A stretch of DNA of 49,740 bases. Origin: Deltaproteobacteria bacterium RIFOXYA12_FULL_58_15 (GTDB taxonomy: Bacteria > Myxococcota > XYA12-FULL-58-9). The stretch is taken from the NCBI GenBank assembly GCA_001798605.1, contig MGST01000040.1, positions 14,929 through 64,668 of the forward strand. Reading direction: 5' to 3'. The notes beneath the pieces were generated by a model. The model ran no database searches, was not told where the DNA came from, and saw only the letters and a list, made by a program, of their open reading frames with translations. This document shows, piece after piece, positions 1 through 9,532 of the stretch. How positions within the stretch are numbered: the first letter of the stretch is position 1; each line of letters opens with the position of its first letter. The position numbers were made by a program, and so were the translations under genes.

Positions 1-194
1 CGTTCTCCACAAATCGAGACCTCTTGCACCGCGACTTCGAACGAAACCACAAGCGCCAGGTCTTCTTCCGCGAACGCGGGGTCAACGTCGAGGTATGGCT
101 TTTCGAGCAACGAACCCGGGGACAAAAAGAATGTCGCCGCTACCGTCAAAACAAAAGAGAACCTCAAGACCACACTTGTAAAAACACGTTCCAT
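1..194 (-). CDS. N-terminus of a secreted protein, cut by the left edge
   Basis: An open frame begins at an ATG (194-192) and stays open for 64 codons to the left edge. The first residues have a basic n-region (MER, then R11), a hydrophobic stretch at about residues 12-25 (FSFVLTVAATFFLSPG) and then a polar, acidic segment, which is what an exported protein looks like. The family cannot be named from this fragment. A weak purine stretch (GACGGGAA) precedes the ATG. It lies upstream of the mgtE-like gene on the same strand, with about 116 bases between them in which I see no clear hairpin. The frame is seen directly; export is inferred. Confidence 0.55.
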   Translation of the reverse strand, partial: MERVFTSVVLRFSFVLTVAATFFLSPGSLLEKPYLDVDPAFAEEDLALVVSFEVAVQEVSICGE

Positions 195-310
195 CTGCGC
201 AATTCCCGTCTGTGTGTTGCTAGCGCTACTATGTCATGTGAACACTGAGACCTCAATCCAATGATCAGAGACCATGCAACGTTCTGCCACGTCACGCGCC
301 GATCCGGAGG

Positions 311-1675
311 TTAGGTCAAGATCACCAAGGCAACCAACAGGTAGATGCCGACACCGAGTAAATCACAGCCAGTTGTAACCAATGGTCCAGAGGCGATCGC
401 AGGGTCGATGCCGACTTTTTTGAACACGGCAGGGGCTGTGGCACCGACTCCGGAGGCGACGGTCATCGACGTGACAATGGCAACACTCACTGCAATTCCC
501 AGACGTATTTCGTTTTGCCAAAAAAAGTACGCAACAAAACCCACAAAAATCCCGGCAACGGCGCCGAGCATTATGCCCACTGAGATCTCGCGTAGGATCG
601 TGCGGCCAAGGGTGCCGAAATCGACCTTACCAACGGCGAAGCCACGGGTGACGATCATCGCTGCCTGTGAGCCTATATTGCCTGTCATGGCCATGACCAC
701 CGGGCCGAGCGAAGCCGCGAGGACCGCCTCGACCACAAAGCTCTCGTCGGGAAAGCTGCGAAATAGAGTGAGCAAGAAGCCTGCGGTGAGAGATACACCC
801 AGACTGGTCGCGAGCCACGGCAAACGGAACAGGGCAATGCGGAAATATCGATTGGAGTAGACCAAGTCTTCCGAGGACGCACCGACCGACGCCATCAAAT
901 CTTCCGATGCCTCTTCCTCTACAACGTCATGAATGTCGTCGTAGGTGATGCGCCCGAGCAGCACACCGTCGGAGTCGACCACCGGCAGGGTGTAGAGGTC
1001 GAACTTGCCAAACACCGCCGCGACTTCCTCCTGGTCGATGTCAGGGGTGACGCGCGCTTCTATTGGTTCCACCAAGGACTCGATGGTGACCTCGGGATTG
1101 GAGAGCACGAGGTCCTCAAGGGCTACGGTGCCGGTGATGCGGCCATGCGCGTCAACGACGTAGACTTCGAGCACGTCCTCGACCTCGTCGCGGGCCTTGC
1201 GCACAGCCTCGATGGCCTCGGCGACGTGGTCACCCTCGGTGACACGACACAGCTCCGTCTGCATGATGCCGCCCGCCGAATCTTCGGGGTAGGCGAGCAG
1301 TGAGGCGATGTCGTCGCGGTCTTCGAGCTTGGCGAGGATTTCAGCAGTTTTGGCATCGGCCAACTCGCCGAGAACGTCCGCAGCGTCATCGCTTTCGAGT
1401 TCATCGACAGCCGCTACCAATCGGTCTGGGTTCAGGTACTCACCGAGCGTGGTGATCTGTTCGTTCTCAAGCTCAGTGAGGACTTCGGCGAGAATTTCCG
1501 CAGGGAGCTTGCGGGTGATCTTTGTCCATTCTGCTTCGTCGACGAAGTTGAACAGCTCAGCAATGTCAGTCGGGTGCAGCAGCCGTAGGTACGACCGGAG
1601 CGTGTCCTCCTGGTCGGCTTCAAAGAGCCGATGGATGTCATCATACTCGCCCATTGCCTTGGCCGGCTCTAACAC
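311..1675 (-). CDS. mgtE: MgtE-type magnesium channel/transporter
   Basis: Inner-membrane Mg2+ channel of the MgtE family, gated by cytosolic magnesium. The 454-residue protein has the usual order: an acidic helical N domain (about 1-125), paired CBS domains (about 130-255, with the SAGGIM motif leading into the first), then a five-helix pore domain (about 280-454). The signature PVVMAMTGNIGSQA, typical of the MgtE pore, is present at about 325-340. The length matches the family. The start used is GTG at 1675; an in-frame ATG at 1654 is an alternative, and neither has a convincing Shine-Dalgarno site. Neighbours give no magnesium context. Confidence 0.93.
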   Translation of the reverse strand: MLEPAKAMGEYDDIHRLFEADQEDTLRSYLRLLHPTDIAELFNFVDEAEWTKITRKLPAEILAEVLTELENEQITTLGEYLNPDRLVAAVDELESDDAADVLGELADAKTAEILAKLEDRDDIASLLAYPEDSAGGIMQTELCRVTEGDHVAEAIEAVRKARDEVEDVLEVYVVDAHGRITGTVALEDLVLSNPEVTIESLVEPIEARVTPDIDQEEVAAVFGKFDLYTLPVVDSDGVLLGRITYDDIHDVVEEEASEDLMASVGASSEDLVYSNRYFRIALFRLPWLATSLGVSLTAGFLLTLFRSFPDESFVVEAVLAASLGPVVMAMTGNIGSQAAMIVTRGFAVGKVDFGTLGRTILREISVGIMLGAVAGIFVGFVAYFFWQNEIRLGIAVSVAIVTSMTVASGVGATAPAVFKKVGIDPAIASGPLVTTGCDLLGVGIYLLVALVILT

Positions 1676-1724
1676 AACGGCGACGACCAGTTCAGTACTT
1701 TTTCGAATATTTGCAGGGTGTTAA

Positions 1725-1743
1725 TCCGGGCAAATCCGGGCAA
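1725..1743. repeat. Short 10-bp tandem repeat
   Basis: TCCGGGCAA occurs twice, ten bases apart, between the mgtE-like and VanX-like genes. It is followed by a run of degenerate GAGTCAGG/CTCAGG copies up to about 1800. No stable hairpin with a T-tract is visible. A closely similar CCGGGCAAATC sequence recurs in the coding 24-bp repeats near 34.4 kb, which may be chance. Confidence 0.5.
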
Positions 1744-1799
1744 GAACAGACACAGGATATCGACTCGAGTCAGGCCGAGTCAGGCGGTCTCAGGTGGAC

Positions 1800-2531
1800 T
1801 CAGTTTGAGGTTTTGGAAATCGGAAGGTCGAGGGACACATCTAGCTTTTCGAACTTCTTGCGGATCTGTGAGGTGGGCATGGCGTCGAAATGCCACCACT
1901 CGTTGTTGATGATGGAGAAGCCACCCCCTTTCACCATGGCGTCACGCAGAATGAGTCGGTGGGTGAGTTGCTCCAAAGTGAGCTGGCCTTCTTTTCTGAA
2001 TCGCTGTTCGTGCCGTGGCTGGGCAAGTTTTTCGAAGGAATCGTAGGGCGTTCCCATGTCGACCTCCTTACCCCCTCGAGCCAAAGTAAGGTCGACGGCG
2101 GCACCGTAGTTGTGGATCGAGCCGGTTCGGGTGTTTGGGTTGGCAACGTAGGACTGCTGGGGTGTACCCTTGACTGCCTCCCACATGATTTGTTGGACGT
2201 GCATGGGTCGATAGCAATCCTTAAGCATGAACACGTACTCGGAATGATGCTCGTCGAGATATTTCTGCGCGCGCAGGAGCTGGTCAGTCACGGCGCGGCG
2301 TAGCAGGCAACGGTTGACGGGATAGAGGACCTTACCGGTGAAGTTGCGCTCGGTCGCGTAGTCGATGTCGACAAGCCAACGGCTCTCGAAGGTCGTGACG
2401 TCGACCAAATCGATCGTCGCAGTGCCCGGCTTCGCTCTCGGCCGATCGATCTGCGGTGCCTGGTCCGATGCAGGGGCGACATTGGGTACGGCGATCGCGC
2501 TTGCGGTTATCAACAGGAATCGAATCATCAT
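1800..2531 (-). CDS. VanX-like D-alanyl-D-alanine dipeptidase (peptidase family M15), exported
   Basis: Zinc dipeptidase expected to hydrolyse D-Ala-D-Ala or similar D,D-dipeptides, probably in the periplasm for peptidoglycan recycling. The 243 residues begin with a signal peptide (FLLITASAIAVPNVAPAS). The M15/VanX zinc motif SIHNYGAAVD (residues 138-147) supplies H140 and D147. The second motif, EWWH (211-214), supplies the catalytic Glu and the third zinc ligand. CYRP (106-109) matches the Arg-Pro segment that supports catalysis in VanX. The length fits exported VanX/DdpX-type enzymes. No vanH, vanA or two-component genes lie nearby, so resistance is not implied. It is divergent from the FHA regulator. 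Confidence 0.88.
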   Translation of the reverse strand: MMIRFLLITASAIAVPNVAPASDQAPQIDRPRAKPGTATIDLVDVTTFESRWLVDIDYATERNFTGKVLYPVNRCLLRRAVTDQLLRAQKYLDEHHSEYVFMLKDCYRPMHVQQIMWEAVKGTPQQSYVANPNTRTGSIHNYGAAVDLTLARGGKEVDMGTPYDSFEKLAQPRHEQRFRKEGQLTLEQLTHRLILRDAMVKGGGFSIINNEWWHFDAMPTSQIRKKFEKLDVSLDLPISKTSN

Positions 2532-2586
2532 GCGGCATAGTATCCACTGTCGGATGGGACTTGGCTAGAAAGCGACCACAACTCAC

Positions 2587-2648
2587 CGGCACGGCTGACA
2601 CTGGCGGCACAGCCGGTACTGGTGGTAACGGGATGAGGCGGATGAGGC
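2587..2648. repeat. Two short tandem repeats in a divergent intergenic region
   Basis: Between the divergent VanX-like gene and the FHA regulator lie an imperfect 18-bp duplication (2587-2604 and 2605-2622, CGGCACRGCYGRYACTGG) and a perfect 9-bp duplication (GGATGAGGC at 2631-2639 and 2640-2648). A CATCG-CAA-CGATG inverted repeat follows near 2655-2672. These could be regulator sites for either gene or slippage products. No standard -35/-10 pair stands out. Confidence 0.5.
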
Positions 2649-2729
2649 GTGGACATCATCGCAACGATGCTGCATTGTGACGGATGTTGGCCCCCAATGG
2701 CTGTTGCAACGGATGGAAAGGGATAGCGC

Positions 2730-4115
2730 GTGGAACCAATGGCACGCCCCCCCACCGAACTGGTCAAGACCTTCGATGGCGAAGAGCGCCTCGATCTCTG
2801 CCGAGCTGTTCTTGAGGTAACCCGCGGGCCTGATCGCGGGCACAAGTGTGCAGTGCGAGTCGGTGGCATCACTGTGGGCACCGGAGTCGAATGCGATTTG
2901 GTGCTGACGGATTCCACCGTGTCTCGCAGGCAGTTCGAGGTGCGGCCGACGCCAGACGGTTTTGTCTTGGCCGACCTTCGTAGCACCAATGGCACTTGGG
3001 TAGGTGGGCTGCGGGTCAATCATGGTGTCGTGCCAGCGGGGAGTAAGATTGTCGTTGGACGTACGACACTCTTGCTCGTCGCGCGCAAAGAACGAGAGCC
3101 ACATCTGCTCAGCCCGCATCACCGTTTTGGCTCACTGTTTGGTCAAAGCGCGGTGATGCGCCGCTGTTTCAAACTGCTCGAGCGTGCAGCCGATACGGAC
3201 AGTACGGTGCTCATCGAGGGCGAATCAGGGACGGGAAAAGAGCTCGCTGCCCGGTCACTGCACGAGAAGTCACAGCGCTGTGACGGGCCATTTGTCGTTG
3301 TTGATTGCGGTGCCATCGCCGCGAATCTCATCGACTCGGAGCTCTTTGGCCACGAGAAGGGCGCGTTTACTGGTGCCGTCGAGAAGCACGTCGGCGCATT
3401 TGTGCGAGCGCACGGCGGCACTCTCTTTCTCGACGAGATTGGTGAGCTCGGCCTTGAGCAGCAACCGCGACTGCTGCGCTTCTTGGAGCGCCGAGAGGTT
3501 CGCACGGTCGGTGGTTCTGGTGAGATCGGCGTCGACGTTCGTGTTGTCGCAGCGACAAATCGTCGTATGGAGGAAGCGGTCGCTGCCGGTTCATTTCGCG
3601 AGGACTTGTTCTATCGTCTAGCTGTCATTCGTGTGGACCTGCCACCGCTGCGCAGCCGTGCCGAAGACATCTCAATTCTCGCCCTCGAGCTCGCTCGGCA
3701 ACTGCGCCCGCAGGTCGATCCGAGCACATGGCTCGACCAGGGGACTCTCGAAGTCTTCGCCAGTCACCCGTGGCCCGGAAATGTTCGAGAGCTCCGCAAC
3801 GTTCTCGAGCGTTTGGCGGTCTTACCTGAATTAGAGATCGAGACTCTCTTGGGAGTAGCGGCTCGTGTCGGCTCCGGGGATTTGGACAGCTCCCTGACAC
3901 AATTGCCATATCACCAAGCCAAGGAGAGACTGCTCGACAGTTTCGAGAAGCGTTACCTTGAGGCGCTACTTGCCAAAGAAGAGGGTGTCGTTGCTCGTGC
4001 TGCAGAGCGGGCTCAGGTTCCTCGTCAAACCTTCTTCCGGTTGATTCGTAAACACAACCTGCGGGGCGCTGCTGAATCTGGTGACGACGGCGATGCCGGA
4101 GCGGGACGCAGGTGA
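2730..4115 (+). CDS. FHA-domain sigma-54-dependent transcriptional activator
   Basis: Enhancer-binding protein that should activate RNA polymerase-sigma54 after the FHA domain senses a phosphothreonine partner. Domains in 461 residues: FHA (about 28-115; S65 and STNGTW at 85-90), AAA+ (about 134-365) with Walker A GESGTGKE (164-171), the sigma54-contacting GAFTGA loop (211-216) and Walker B TLFLDE (231-236), then a Fis-type helix-turn-helix near the C-terminus ([13 protein letters not shown]). The start is GTG at 2730, supported by a purine-rich GGAAAGGGA about 7 bases upstream. Its TGA overlaps the GTG of the Ser/Thr kinase gene by four bases (GTGA), so the kinase is a likely upstream signal source. 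This layout is common in myxobacteria. Confidence 0.93.
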   Translation: MEPMARPPTELVKTFDGEERLDLCRAVLEVTRGPDRGHKCAVRVGGITVGTGVECDLVLTDSTVSRRQFEVRPTPDGFVLADLRSTNGTWVGGLRVNHGVVPAGSKIVVGRTTLLLVARKEREPHLLSPHHRFGSLFGQSAVMRRCFKLLERAADTDSTVLIEGESGTGKELAARSLHEKSQRCDGPFVVVDCGAIAANLIDSELFGHEKGAFTGAVEKHVGAFVRAHGGTLFLDEIGELGLEQQPRLLRFLERREVRTVGGSGEIGVDVRVVAATNRRMEEAVAAGSFREDLFYRLAVIRVDLPPLRSRAEDISILALELARQLRPQVDPSTWLDQGTLEVFASHPWPGNVRELRNVLERLAVLPELEIETLLGVAARVGSGDLDSSLTQLPYHQAKERLLDSFEKRYLEALLAKEEGVVARAAERAQVPRQTFFRLIRKHNLRGAAESGDDGDAGAGRR

Positions 4116-5902
4116 AAGAACAGCTGGCCGGGCATGTTCTCGAAGAACGGCTTGCCGTTGGCGGCATGGCCGAAGTGTTTCGGGCTCAACGCGTCGGTGC
4201 GAGCGGTTTCAAGAAGCAAGTTGCCATCAAACGGCTGCTGCCGGATCTCGCCAAGGACCCCAGGTTCGTCGAGATGTTTGAGAGTGAGGCACGCCTAGCC
4301 GCGCAGATCGACTCCGACAATATCGTGCAGGTTTTTGATTTTGGCGAAGAGAATGGCTTTCATTTTCTCGTCATGGAGTATGTCGACGGGTGCGACCTGG
4401 CCGCCGTCTTAGCGAACAGCGTGTTACCGCCAAATCTTGCCGCCCATGTGGCGCAGCAAATGTGCGTCGCACTCGATGACCTATTCAAAGCAACGGACGA
4501 CCTCGGTCAACCTCTGATCATTGCCCATCGCGACGTGACACCCGGAAACGTTTTCATCTCCCGACGCGGTGCCATCAAGCTTGGAGATCTCGGCATTGCG
4601 AAGGCGAGAGTTCGGAGCATGCGAACCGAAGCCGGGCATCTGAAGGGCAAGCTCGCCTACATGAGCCCTGAGCAAGCACGAGGTGATGACGTCGACATCC
4701 GCACCGACATCTATTGTGTCGGTGTCACCCTCTACGAAGCCCTCACGGGTGAGCGGTACCTTTCTGCCACAACCGACGCAATGCTCGTCGACCTCGCTCG
4801 AGCACCCGAGAAATGTTTGGCGAAGATTTCAGGGAATGTGAGTTCCCGCCATCTTGCAGAGGTACTCGAGCGATGTTTGCAACCCGAACCGAGTGGACGC
4901 TTTGCCACTCCGGCGGCTGTGTTAGAGGCCCTAGAATCGGCAGTGGACATCTCCGACGTCGCTTCTCTGCGTCAGCAATTGGCCACCATGGTTGGTTTGC
5001 TGGCACTCCCCGCACCTGAGGTCGACTTTGTGGATGCTGCTGCGGTGCCTCGTCGACATCCTACCCAGCCAAACAACGAGCCGTCAGTCAAAACCGAAGT
5101 CTACGACCCTTTGGCGACGAGTCCTTTGGGTCGCGTCCGCCCTACATTGTGGGTCGGGTTGTTGATTGCCGCTGTCACCTATCTCCTATGGTCCTTCGAA
5201 CCCTTTGGCGTGCGACGACAGTCGCCATCCGCCATCAAACAACGCGAGACCATATCCCAACCGGCGATTGAGCCATTGACGACCACGACAAAGACCGGCC
5301 CTCAACGGCCTTTGCCTCCACCCACGTCACGAGTCACGGGTCGCCAATCCCTTGCGTCAACGTCAGTGTCCAAACGACCTGTTCTGACTGCGCCGTCCGA
5401 GATGTCACCATCCCCTGACCTGCTTCCACCACCGCCCGGCAGCACCGTTGCAGTCGCACAGGTTCCAACAGACGCTGCGACTGGGGTCGAAGGGCAGTTG
5501 CATCAGGCGGCGGCGATACTCGAGCGGCGCGGCATTCTGGAATCCGATGCGCCTAGGATATTCGCTGAGCACCTGCGCCTGAGCCAACGACCCCACTCAG
5601 GCACTGAGGAATTGCGCCAAGCCAAGGGTCTCGTCGAGCAAGTCTCTTCTCTTGTTGTCGACCGCGCCTTCATCGACACCAAGCTGCAACGGATAAATCG
5701 TGAGATGGTCGGGCACGATCTGGATGCAGAGACAAAAGCCAAGGTGCGCCGCTCCATCCGCGAAGTTCTTTCCTTGGCGGTTACGGCACAGTATGACTCC
5801 GCCAATCACGAGCTCAATCGGGTGCTATCGTTGATCGGAGGCTCTGCCTCTTCGCTTTCCGGGGATCGTGACGACAATTCGGTTCAGAGATCTCCCAGAT
5901 GA
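4112..5902 (+). CDS. Membrane-anchored eukaryotic-type Ser/Thr protein kinase
   Basis: Hanks-type kinase, 596 residues. The kinase domain is about 8-275: glycine-rich loop VGGMAEV (16-22), VAIK lysine K40, helix-C glutamate near E59, catalytic HRDVTPGN (139-146), and DLG in place of DFG (159-161), followed by a [11 protein letters not shown] activation/P+1 segment. All catalytic residues are present. One transmembrane helix follows at about 345-362 ([15 protein letters not shown]), then a Pro/Thr-rich linker and a helical, charged periplasmic tail (about 450-596) that could be the sensor. It starts inside the stop of the FHA activator, implying translational coupling. Inference: it phosphorylates a partner read by the FHA domain, or the activator itself. 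Its 3' end overlaps the convergent lipoprotein gene by 19 bases. Confidence 0.92.
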   Translation: MKEQLAGHVLEERLAVGGMAEVFRAQRVGASGFKKQVAIKRLLPDLAKDPRFVEMFESEARLAAQIDSDNIVQVFDFGEENGFHFLVMEYVDGCDLAAVLANSVLPPNLAAHVAQQMCVALDDLFKATDDLGQPLIIAHRDVTPGNVFISRRGAIKLGDLGIAKARVRSMRTEAGHLKGKLAYMSPEQARGDDVDIRTDIYCVGVTLYEALTGERYLSATTDAMLVDLARAPEKCLAKISGNVSSRHLAEVLERCLQPEPSGRFATPAAVLEALESAVDISDVASLRQQLATMVGLLALPAPEVDFVDAAAVPRRHPTQPNNEPSVKTEVYDPLATSPLGRVRPTLWVGLLIAAVTYLLWSFEPFGVRRQSPSAIKQRETISQPAIEPLTTTTKTGPQRPLPPPTSRVTGRQSLASTSVSKRPVLTAPSEMSPSPDLLPPPPGSTVAVAQVPTDAATGVEGQLHQAAAILERRGILESDAPRIFAEHLRLSQRPHSGTEELRQAKGLVEQVSSLVVDRAFIDTKLQRINREMVGHDLDAETKAKVRRSIREVLSLAVTAQYDSANHELNRVLSLIGGSASSLSGDRDDNSVQRSPR

Positions 5903-6510
5903 ACGGCCCTGTCATCGGCCCGAGGTTGCTCCACGGCCCACCAGGTGAGTCCCACCGACGCACCGATGACCACAACGGCTGTTGTCCACACCCACCACTT
6001 TTTATGCCAGGGTGCCACTGAGCTCGGGAAGAGACGCTGTCGCAGGTCGCCGGCATACTGTTTGAGCACCAGGTCGTCGGCTGAGACAGTCTCTTGAAGG
6101 TCTTGCACGATGACGCCATCGGTGACGTCGAAGAGGCGAACCCGTACCAACCGAACATCGTCGAGCCCGGCGACGGTGACCGACAGCGCCGAATCGGCGT
6201 TCACCTTCCTGCCTACATTGATCAGACACTCGTCGGATTGGTTGCATTGGTTTACGTCTCCGGGCAGGGCTCGGATGACCTCTGGTTGCGCCACTATTCC
6301 TATGTGCCCGGCGGTCGCGAGCTCGGCACGCAGGGCGTCGTCGAATGCTGCGGCTTCCGTTTCGGCGATGCCAAGGGTGGTGCTGGGCACAATCGCCAAT
6401 CGCATGTTTGGATTGGATTGCCCATGGGCGCAGGCAACAAGGGTGGCGGGCAAACAGATGACGCAAAATACAAAAGGAGACAACGGACTTTTTTTGCTCG
6501 GGTGTCTCAC
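5884..6510 (-). CDS. Predicted lipoprotein with a C-terminal membrane helix, function unknown
   Basis: About 208 residues from the preferred GTG start at 6510. This gives MRHPSKKSPL, a hydrophobic core and the lipobox LVAC, an ordinary lipoprotein signal. A longer TTG start at 6567 would give an unusually long n-region. The middle part (RLAIVPSTTLGI, then a segment with two cysteines, QCNQSDECLIN, and VNADSALSVTVAGL) resembles the TolB-N-like or curli-assembly-like lipoprotein folds often found beside Ser/Thr kinases, but I cannot name it. A helix at about 160-182 (WWVWTTAVVVIGASVGLTWW) near the C-terminus is odd for a lipoprotein. It is convergent with the kinase gene and overlaps it by 19 bases. 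Confidence 0.7.
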   Translation of the reverse strand: MRHPSKKSPLSPFVFCVICLPATLVACAHGQSNPNMRLAIVPSTTLGIAETEAAAFDDALRAELATAGHIGIVAQPEVIRALPGDVNQCNQSDECLINVGRKVNADSALSVTVAGLDDVRLVRVRLFDVTDGVIVQDLQETVSADDLVLKQYAGDLRQRLFPSSVAPWHKKWWVWTTAVVVIGASVGLTWWAVEQPRADDRAVHLGDL

Positions 6511-6646
6511 GACTGCGGTTGATGGTACTGGCAGGAGGGTGTCCTGAACAAGCGATTCGCACCTCAACGGGCTGTTTCCCGAGCGTTGGGAGTGTTATCC
6601 TTGGACACTTGATGAGCAGTATCGTTGCACCAAAAGGGTCGCCCCG

Positions 6647-8560
6647 ATGACCCAGGAGCGACCGAGTCGGCAACAGTTTGACTGCCGCGTACGCCTCGCA
6701 GTCTCGGGACGTCAAACGATTGTTGAACGCTATGCTGCCAACCTCAGCGAAGGCGGCATGTTCATTCGTGACGACCGACCACCGCCGGTTGGTAGTGTCG
6801 TCCTCATTGAGTTTGTTTTGCCGGACGGTCAGTCCCTCAGCCGTGCTGCCGCCCGAGTTGTCCATTCGCGACCGGCGACCATGGAGGGGGACACCACGGC
6901 GGGCATGGGTCTGCAGTTTGTGCAGCTCGATGCGCTGGCCCAAGAGATCGTCGAGCAGCTAAATGGTCAGACTGGAACCGACGTCAAGGCCAAAGCTGAG
7001 CCCGAGCAAACCGAGTCGCGTTTGTTTGACTTGCGTGGTCTCGAAGCTCCTTTGCTCGCGTCCTCTGGCCCCATCCTTGGCATCGATCTCGGCACGGTGA
7101 ATAGCTGTGTGGCGGTGGTCAAAGCCAACAAACCGCATGTCGTGCTCGGACCGCAGGGCTACGACGTCGTGCCATCGGTGGTTTTTGTCTCAGACCAGGA
7201 AGAGGTCTTTGTTGGGCACAAAGCGCTCGAGCGCATGATCCTCCAGCCGCATCGGGCAATCTACGGTTCCAAACGCTTCTTGGGACGGCCATTCATCTCC
7301 AAGGAGGTGCAAACCTACGGTCACTTCTTCAACTACGATTTGGTCGCAGGGCAAGACGGGCGCACCGCGGCCTCTGTCGACGGCAAGCTGGTCCCCCTTG
7401 AGGTTGTCGGAGGCCACATTCTGTCGCGACTGCGGCAAATGGCGGAGCTCCATCTCGGTTGTAACGTGGGTCGTGCGGTTATCACCGTGCCCGCCTATTT
7501 TGGTGAGACCCAGCGACAGGCCGTTCGCGATGCAGGTCGCATTGCTGGCCTCAACGTAGAGCGAATCCTCAATGAACCCACCGCCGCAGCCATTGCCTAC
7601 GGTTTTGGCCGCAACATGAAACGCACGATTCTCGTATATGACCTGGGTGGTGGCACCTTTGATGCTACCGTTTTGCGTATCAAGGATGACACATTCGAAG
7701 TTCTAGCCACCGACGGCGATCCATTTCTCGGGGGTTCTGATTTCGATGATCGACTCACTGAGTTTGTCCTGTCCTCCTTTGAGCGCCTGGGCAACCCCAG
7801 TTTGCGTAGAGATGCCGTGGCCGTGCAACGTGTTCGTTTTGCTGTCGAGCTCGCCAAATGCCAACTCTCCGAAGCCACGAGCGCCGACATCGACTTGCCG
7901 TATATTGCCCAAGGCTCGCAGGGACCATTGCATTTGCAGATGAAACTGCCGCGAGATCTTTTCGAGCGACTCGTTCAAGACCTCGTCGATCGAACATTCA
8001 TCATTGTTCAAGAGGTCCTCGACCGCGCCAAAATTCTCAGCAAAGAGCTTGATGACGTACTCCTCGTGGGTGGTCAGTCTCGCAGTCCTTTGGTCCGCCA
8101 GCGATTGTTCGAGCGGTTCGCGCAGAAGCCGAGCAGTTCGGTGCATCCCACTGAAGCGGTGGCCCTGGGTGCCGCCATTGTCGCCGAGGCACTTCACTCC
8201 GATCTGCAAATTCACATGGCCGACATCCTGCCCGCAACCATTCGTCTCGGTCGTGCCGATGGTGGCACGACGGTGTTGATTTCACGGGGTGAGCGTTTGC
8301 CGGTGCGCAAAGAGTTTGAGGTACCCTCCGAGGCGCGGTCCGAAGGCATCAGAGTATCCCTGTATCGTGGCGAGCTCGAACGCACAGACGAGAACACTTT
8401 CCTCGGTTCGTTGGTGTTTCCAACTTCACAAAATGCCACCACGGGTGGTGCCGCCAAGGTCGTCATGCAGGTTAGCGGCGACGGTTTGTTGTCAATGCAC
8501 GCATTCAATCCCGCTACCGGAGAGCACCGCGAGCTCGACCTGCTACTCAACGACAATTGA
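6647..8560 (+). CDS. PilZ domain fused to an Hsp70/DnaK-like ATPase
   Basis: The 637 residues join two modules. Residues about 5-110 are a PilZ-like domain (ANLSEGGMFI at 31-40 matches the D/NxSxxG motif; the RxxxR c-di-GMP motif is not clear). From about 142 runs an Hsp70 ATPase and substrate region: phosphate-1 GIDLGTVNS (145-153), NEPTAAAIAYG, phosphate-2 DLGGGTFD (about 332), LGGSDFDD and VLLVGGQSRSP. The C-terminus is a short beta-type substrate domain lacking the long helical lid and the EEVD-like tail of DnaK. PilZ domains of this kind (a myxobacterial paralogous PilZ family) are known in other fusions. ATG 6647 has AAAAGGG about 9 bases upstream. nadC follows after 12 bases. Confidence 0.88.
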   Translation: MTQERPSRQQFDCRVRLAVSGRQTIVERYAANLSEGGMFIRDDRPPPVGSVVLIEFVLPDGQSLSRAAARVVHSRPATMEGDTTAGMGLQFVQLDALAQEIVEQLNGQTGTDVKAKAEPEQTESRLFDLRGLEAPLLASSGPILGIDLGTVNSCVAVVKANKPHVVLGPQGYDVVPSVVFVSDQEEVFVGHKALERMILQPHRAIYGSKRFLGRPFISKEVQTYGHFFNYDLVAGQDGRTAASVDGKLVPLEVVGGHILSRLRQMAELHLGCNVGRAVITVPAYFGETQRQAVRDAGRIAGLNVERILNEPTAAAIAYGFGRNMKRTILVYDLGGGTFDATVLRIKDDTFEVLATDGDPFLGGSDFDDRLTEFVLSSFERLGNPSLRRDAVAVQRVRFAVELAKCQLSEATSADIDLPYIAQGSQGPLHLQMKLPRDLFERLVQDLVDRTFIIVQEVLDRAKILSKELDDVLLVGGQSRSPLVRQRLFERFAQKPSSSVHPTEAVALGAAIVAEALHSDLQIHMADILPATIRLGRADGGTTVLISRGERLPVRKEFEVPSEARSEGIRVSLYRGELERTDENTFLGSLVFPTSQNATTGGAAKVVMQVSGDGLLSMHAFNPATGEHRELDLLLNDN

Positions 8561-8572
8561 AAAGGAACCGTC

Positions 8573-9439
8573 ATGTCCGGTGATCGAGTCGACTGGGACG
8601 CGTTGTGCCAGCATCGCGAAGTGGAGCAACTGACGAATCTTGCCATCGCTGAAGACCTCGGCACCGGTGATTTGACCACAGACGCGATCTTCAGTGAATC
8701 AAGAATCGTCGAGGGGCGTATCGTCGCTCGAACTCCGACGGTGGTGTGCGGCATCCCGTTGATCAAGCACATCCTGCTTTCCTTCGATGCAGAGGCGATG
8801 CTCGAACAATCTGTGCCCGAGGGCAGTCTGGTTAAAGCTGGCACAACCATCGCCACCATCAAGGCGGACGTTCGCGCATTGCTCAAAGCCGAGCGCTGCA
8901 TGCTCAACTTCCTCATGCGATTGTGTGGTATCGCCTATGGTGCCCACCAGGTCGTCGCAGCACTGCCCATCGGGGTGCGCGCCGAAATCTACGACACCCG
9001 CAAGACCATGCCGGGCTGGCGCCAGCTCGACAAAGCGGCTGTGGCAACGGGCGGGGCTCGCAATCATCGTTTTGGTCTCTACGACGCCGTCCTCATCAAG
9101 GACAATCACATCGCCGCGGCGCAGTCGCTCACCGACGCAGTCAAAAAGGCGCAGCAATACACCAAAGGTAGAGTGCCTATTGAGGTTGAGGTCGACACTC
9201 TCGGGCAACTCGATGAGGCCATTGCCGCCAAAGCCGACATCGTTCTTATCGACAACTTTTCTGAGACCGACATGAAGACTGCCGTCGAGCGTGCAGGAGG
9301 GAGACTCATCCTTGAAGCGTCGGGGGGAGTCACTTGCGAGCGGATTGCCGCGATAGCCCGGACAGGTGTCGATCGCATTTCCCTCGGGTCTCTGACGCAC
9401 TCGGTGATACCCCCAGATATAGGCCTCGATATGGATTAG
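8573..9439 (+). CDS. nadC: Quinolinate phosphoribosyltransferase (nicotinate-nucleotide pyrophosphorylase)
   Basis: Converts quinolinate and PRPP to nicotinate mononucleotide, CO2 and pyrophosphate in de novo NAD synthesis (cytosol). The 288 residues are full length for NadC. Visible signatures are EDLGTGDLTT near the N-terminus, ERCMLNFLMRLCGIA, the PRPP/quinolinate-binding run DTRKTMPGWRQLDKAAV, GGARNHRFGLYD, the lysine in LIKDNHI, EVEVDTL, and the barrel-end LEASGGV and ISLGSLTHS. The start is ATG 8573, with AAAGGA 6 bases upstream; the preceding stop and this Shine-Dalgarno site almost touch, so it is probably co-transcribed with the PilZ-Hsp70 gene. No nadA or nadB lies in the window. 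Confidence 0.95.
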   Translation: MSGDRVDWDALCQHREVEQLTNLAIAEDLGTGDLTTDAIFSESRIVEGRIVARTPTVVCGIPLIKHILLSFDAEAMLEQSVPEGSLVKAGTTIATIKADVRALLKAERCMLNFLMRLCGIAYGAHQVVAALPIGVRAEIYDTRKTMPGWRQLDKAAVATGGARNHRFGLYDAVLIKDNHIAAAQSLTDAVKKAQQYTKGRVPIEVEVDTLGQLDEAIAAKADIVLIDNFSETDMKTAVERAGGRLILEASGGVTCERIAAIARTGVDRISLGSLTHSVIPPDIGLDMD

Positions 9440-9532
9440 ATCGCCTTGGGTTGGACCGCTCCTTTTTCCCATATGCTGTGCTGCATGAATGTCACGATAC
9501 GTGGTAACGTCTGACTCTGGTGAGGATATGAC

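Noticed and set aside
24..248. Plus-strand 74-codon frame at the left edge
   Set aside because: The minus strand holds a better open frame with a signal peptide; the plus frame is basic and low-complexity.
1725..1800. Possible CRISPR-like or terminator repeats
   Set aside because: The copies are too short and irregular for CRISPR, and no hairpin with a T-tract forms.
2583..3122. Minus-strand frames over the FHA gene start
   Set aside because: They overlap a well-supported FHA domain and have no ribosome site or recognisable motifs.
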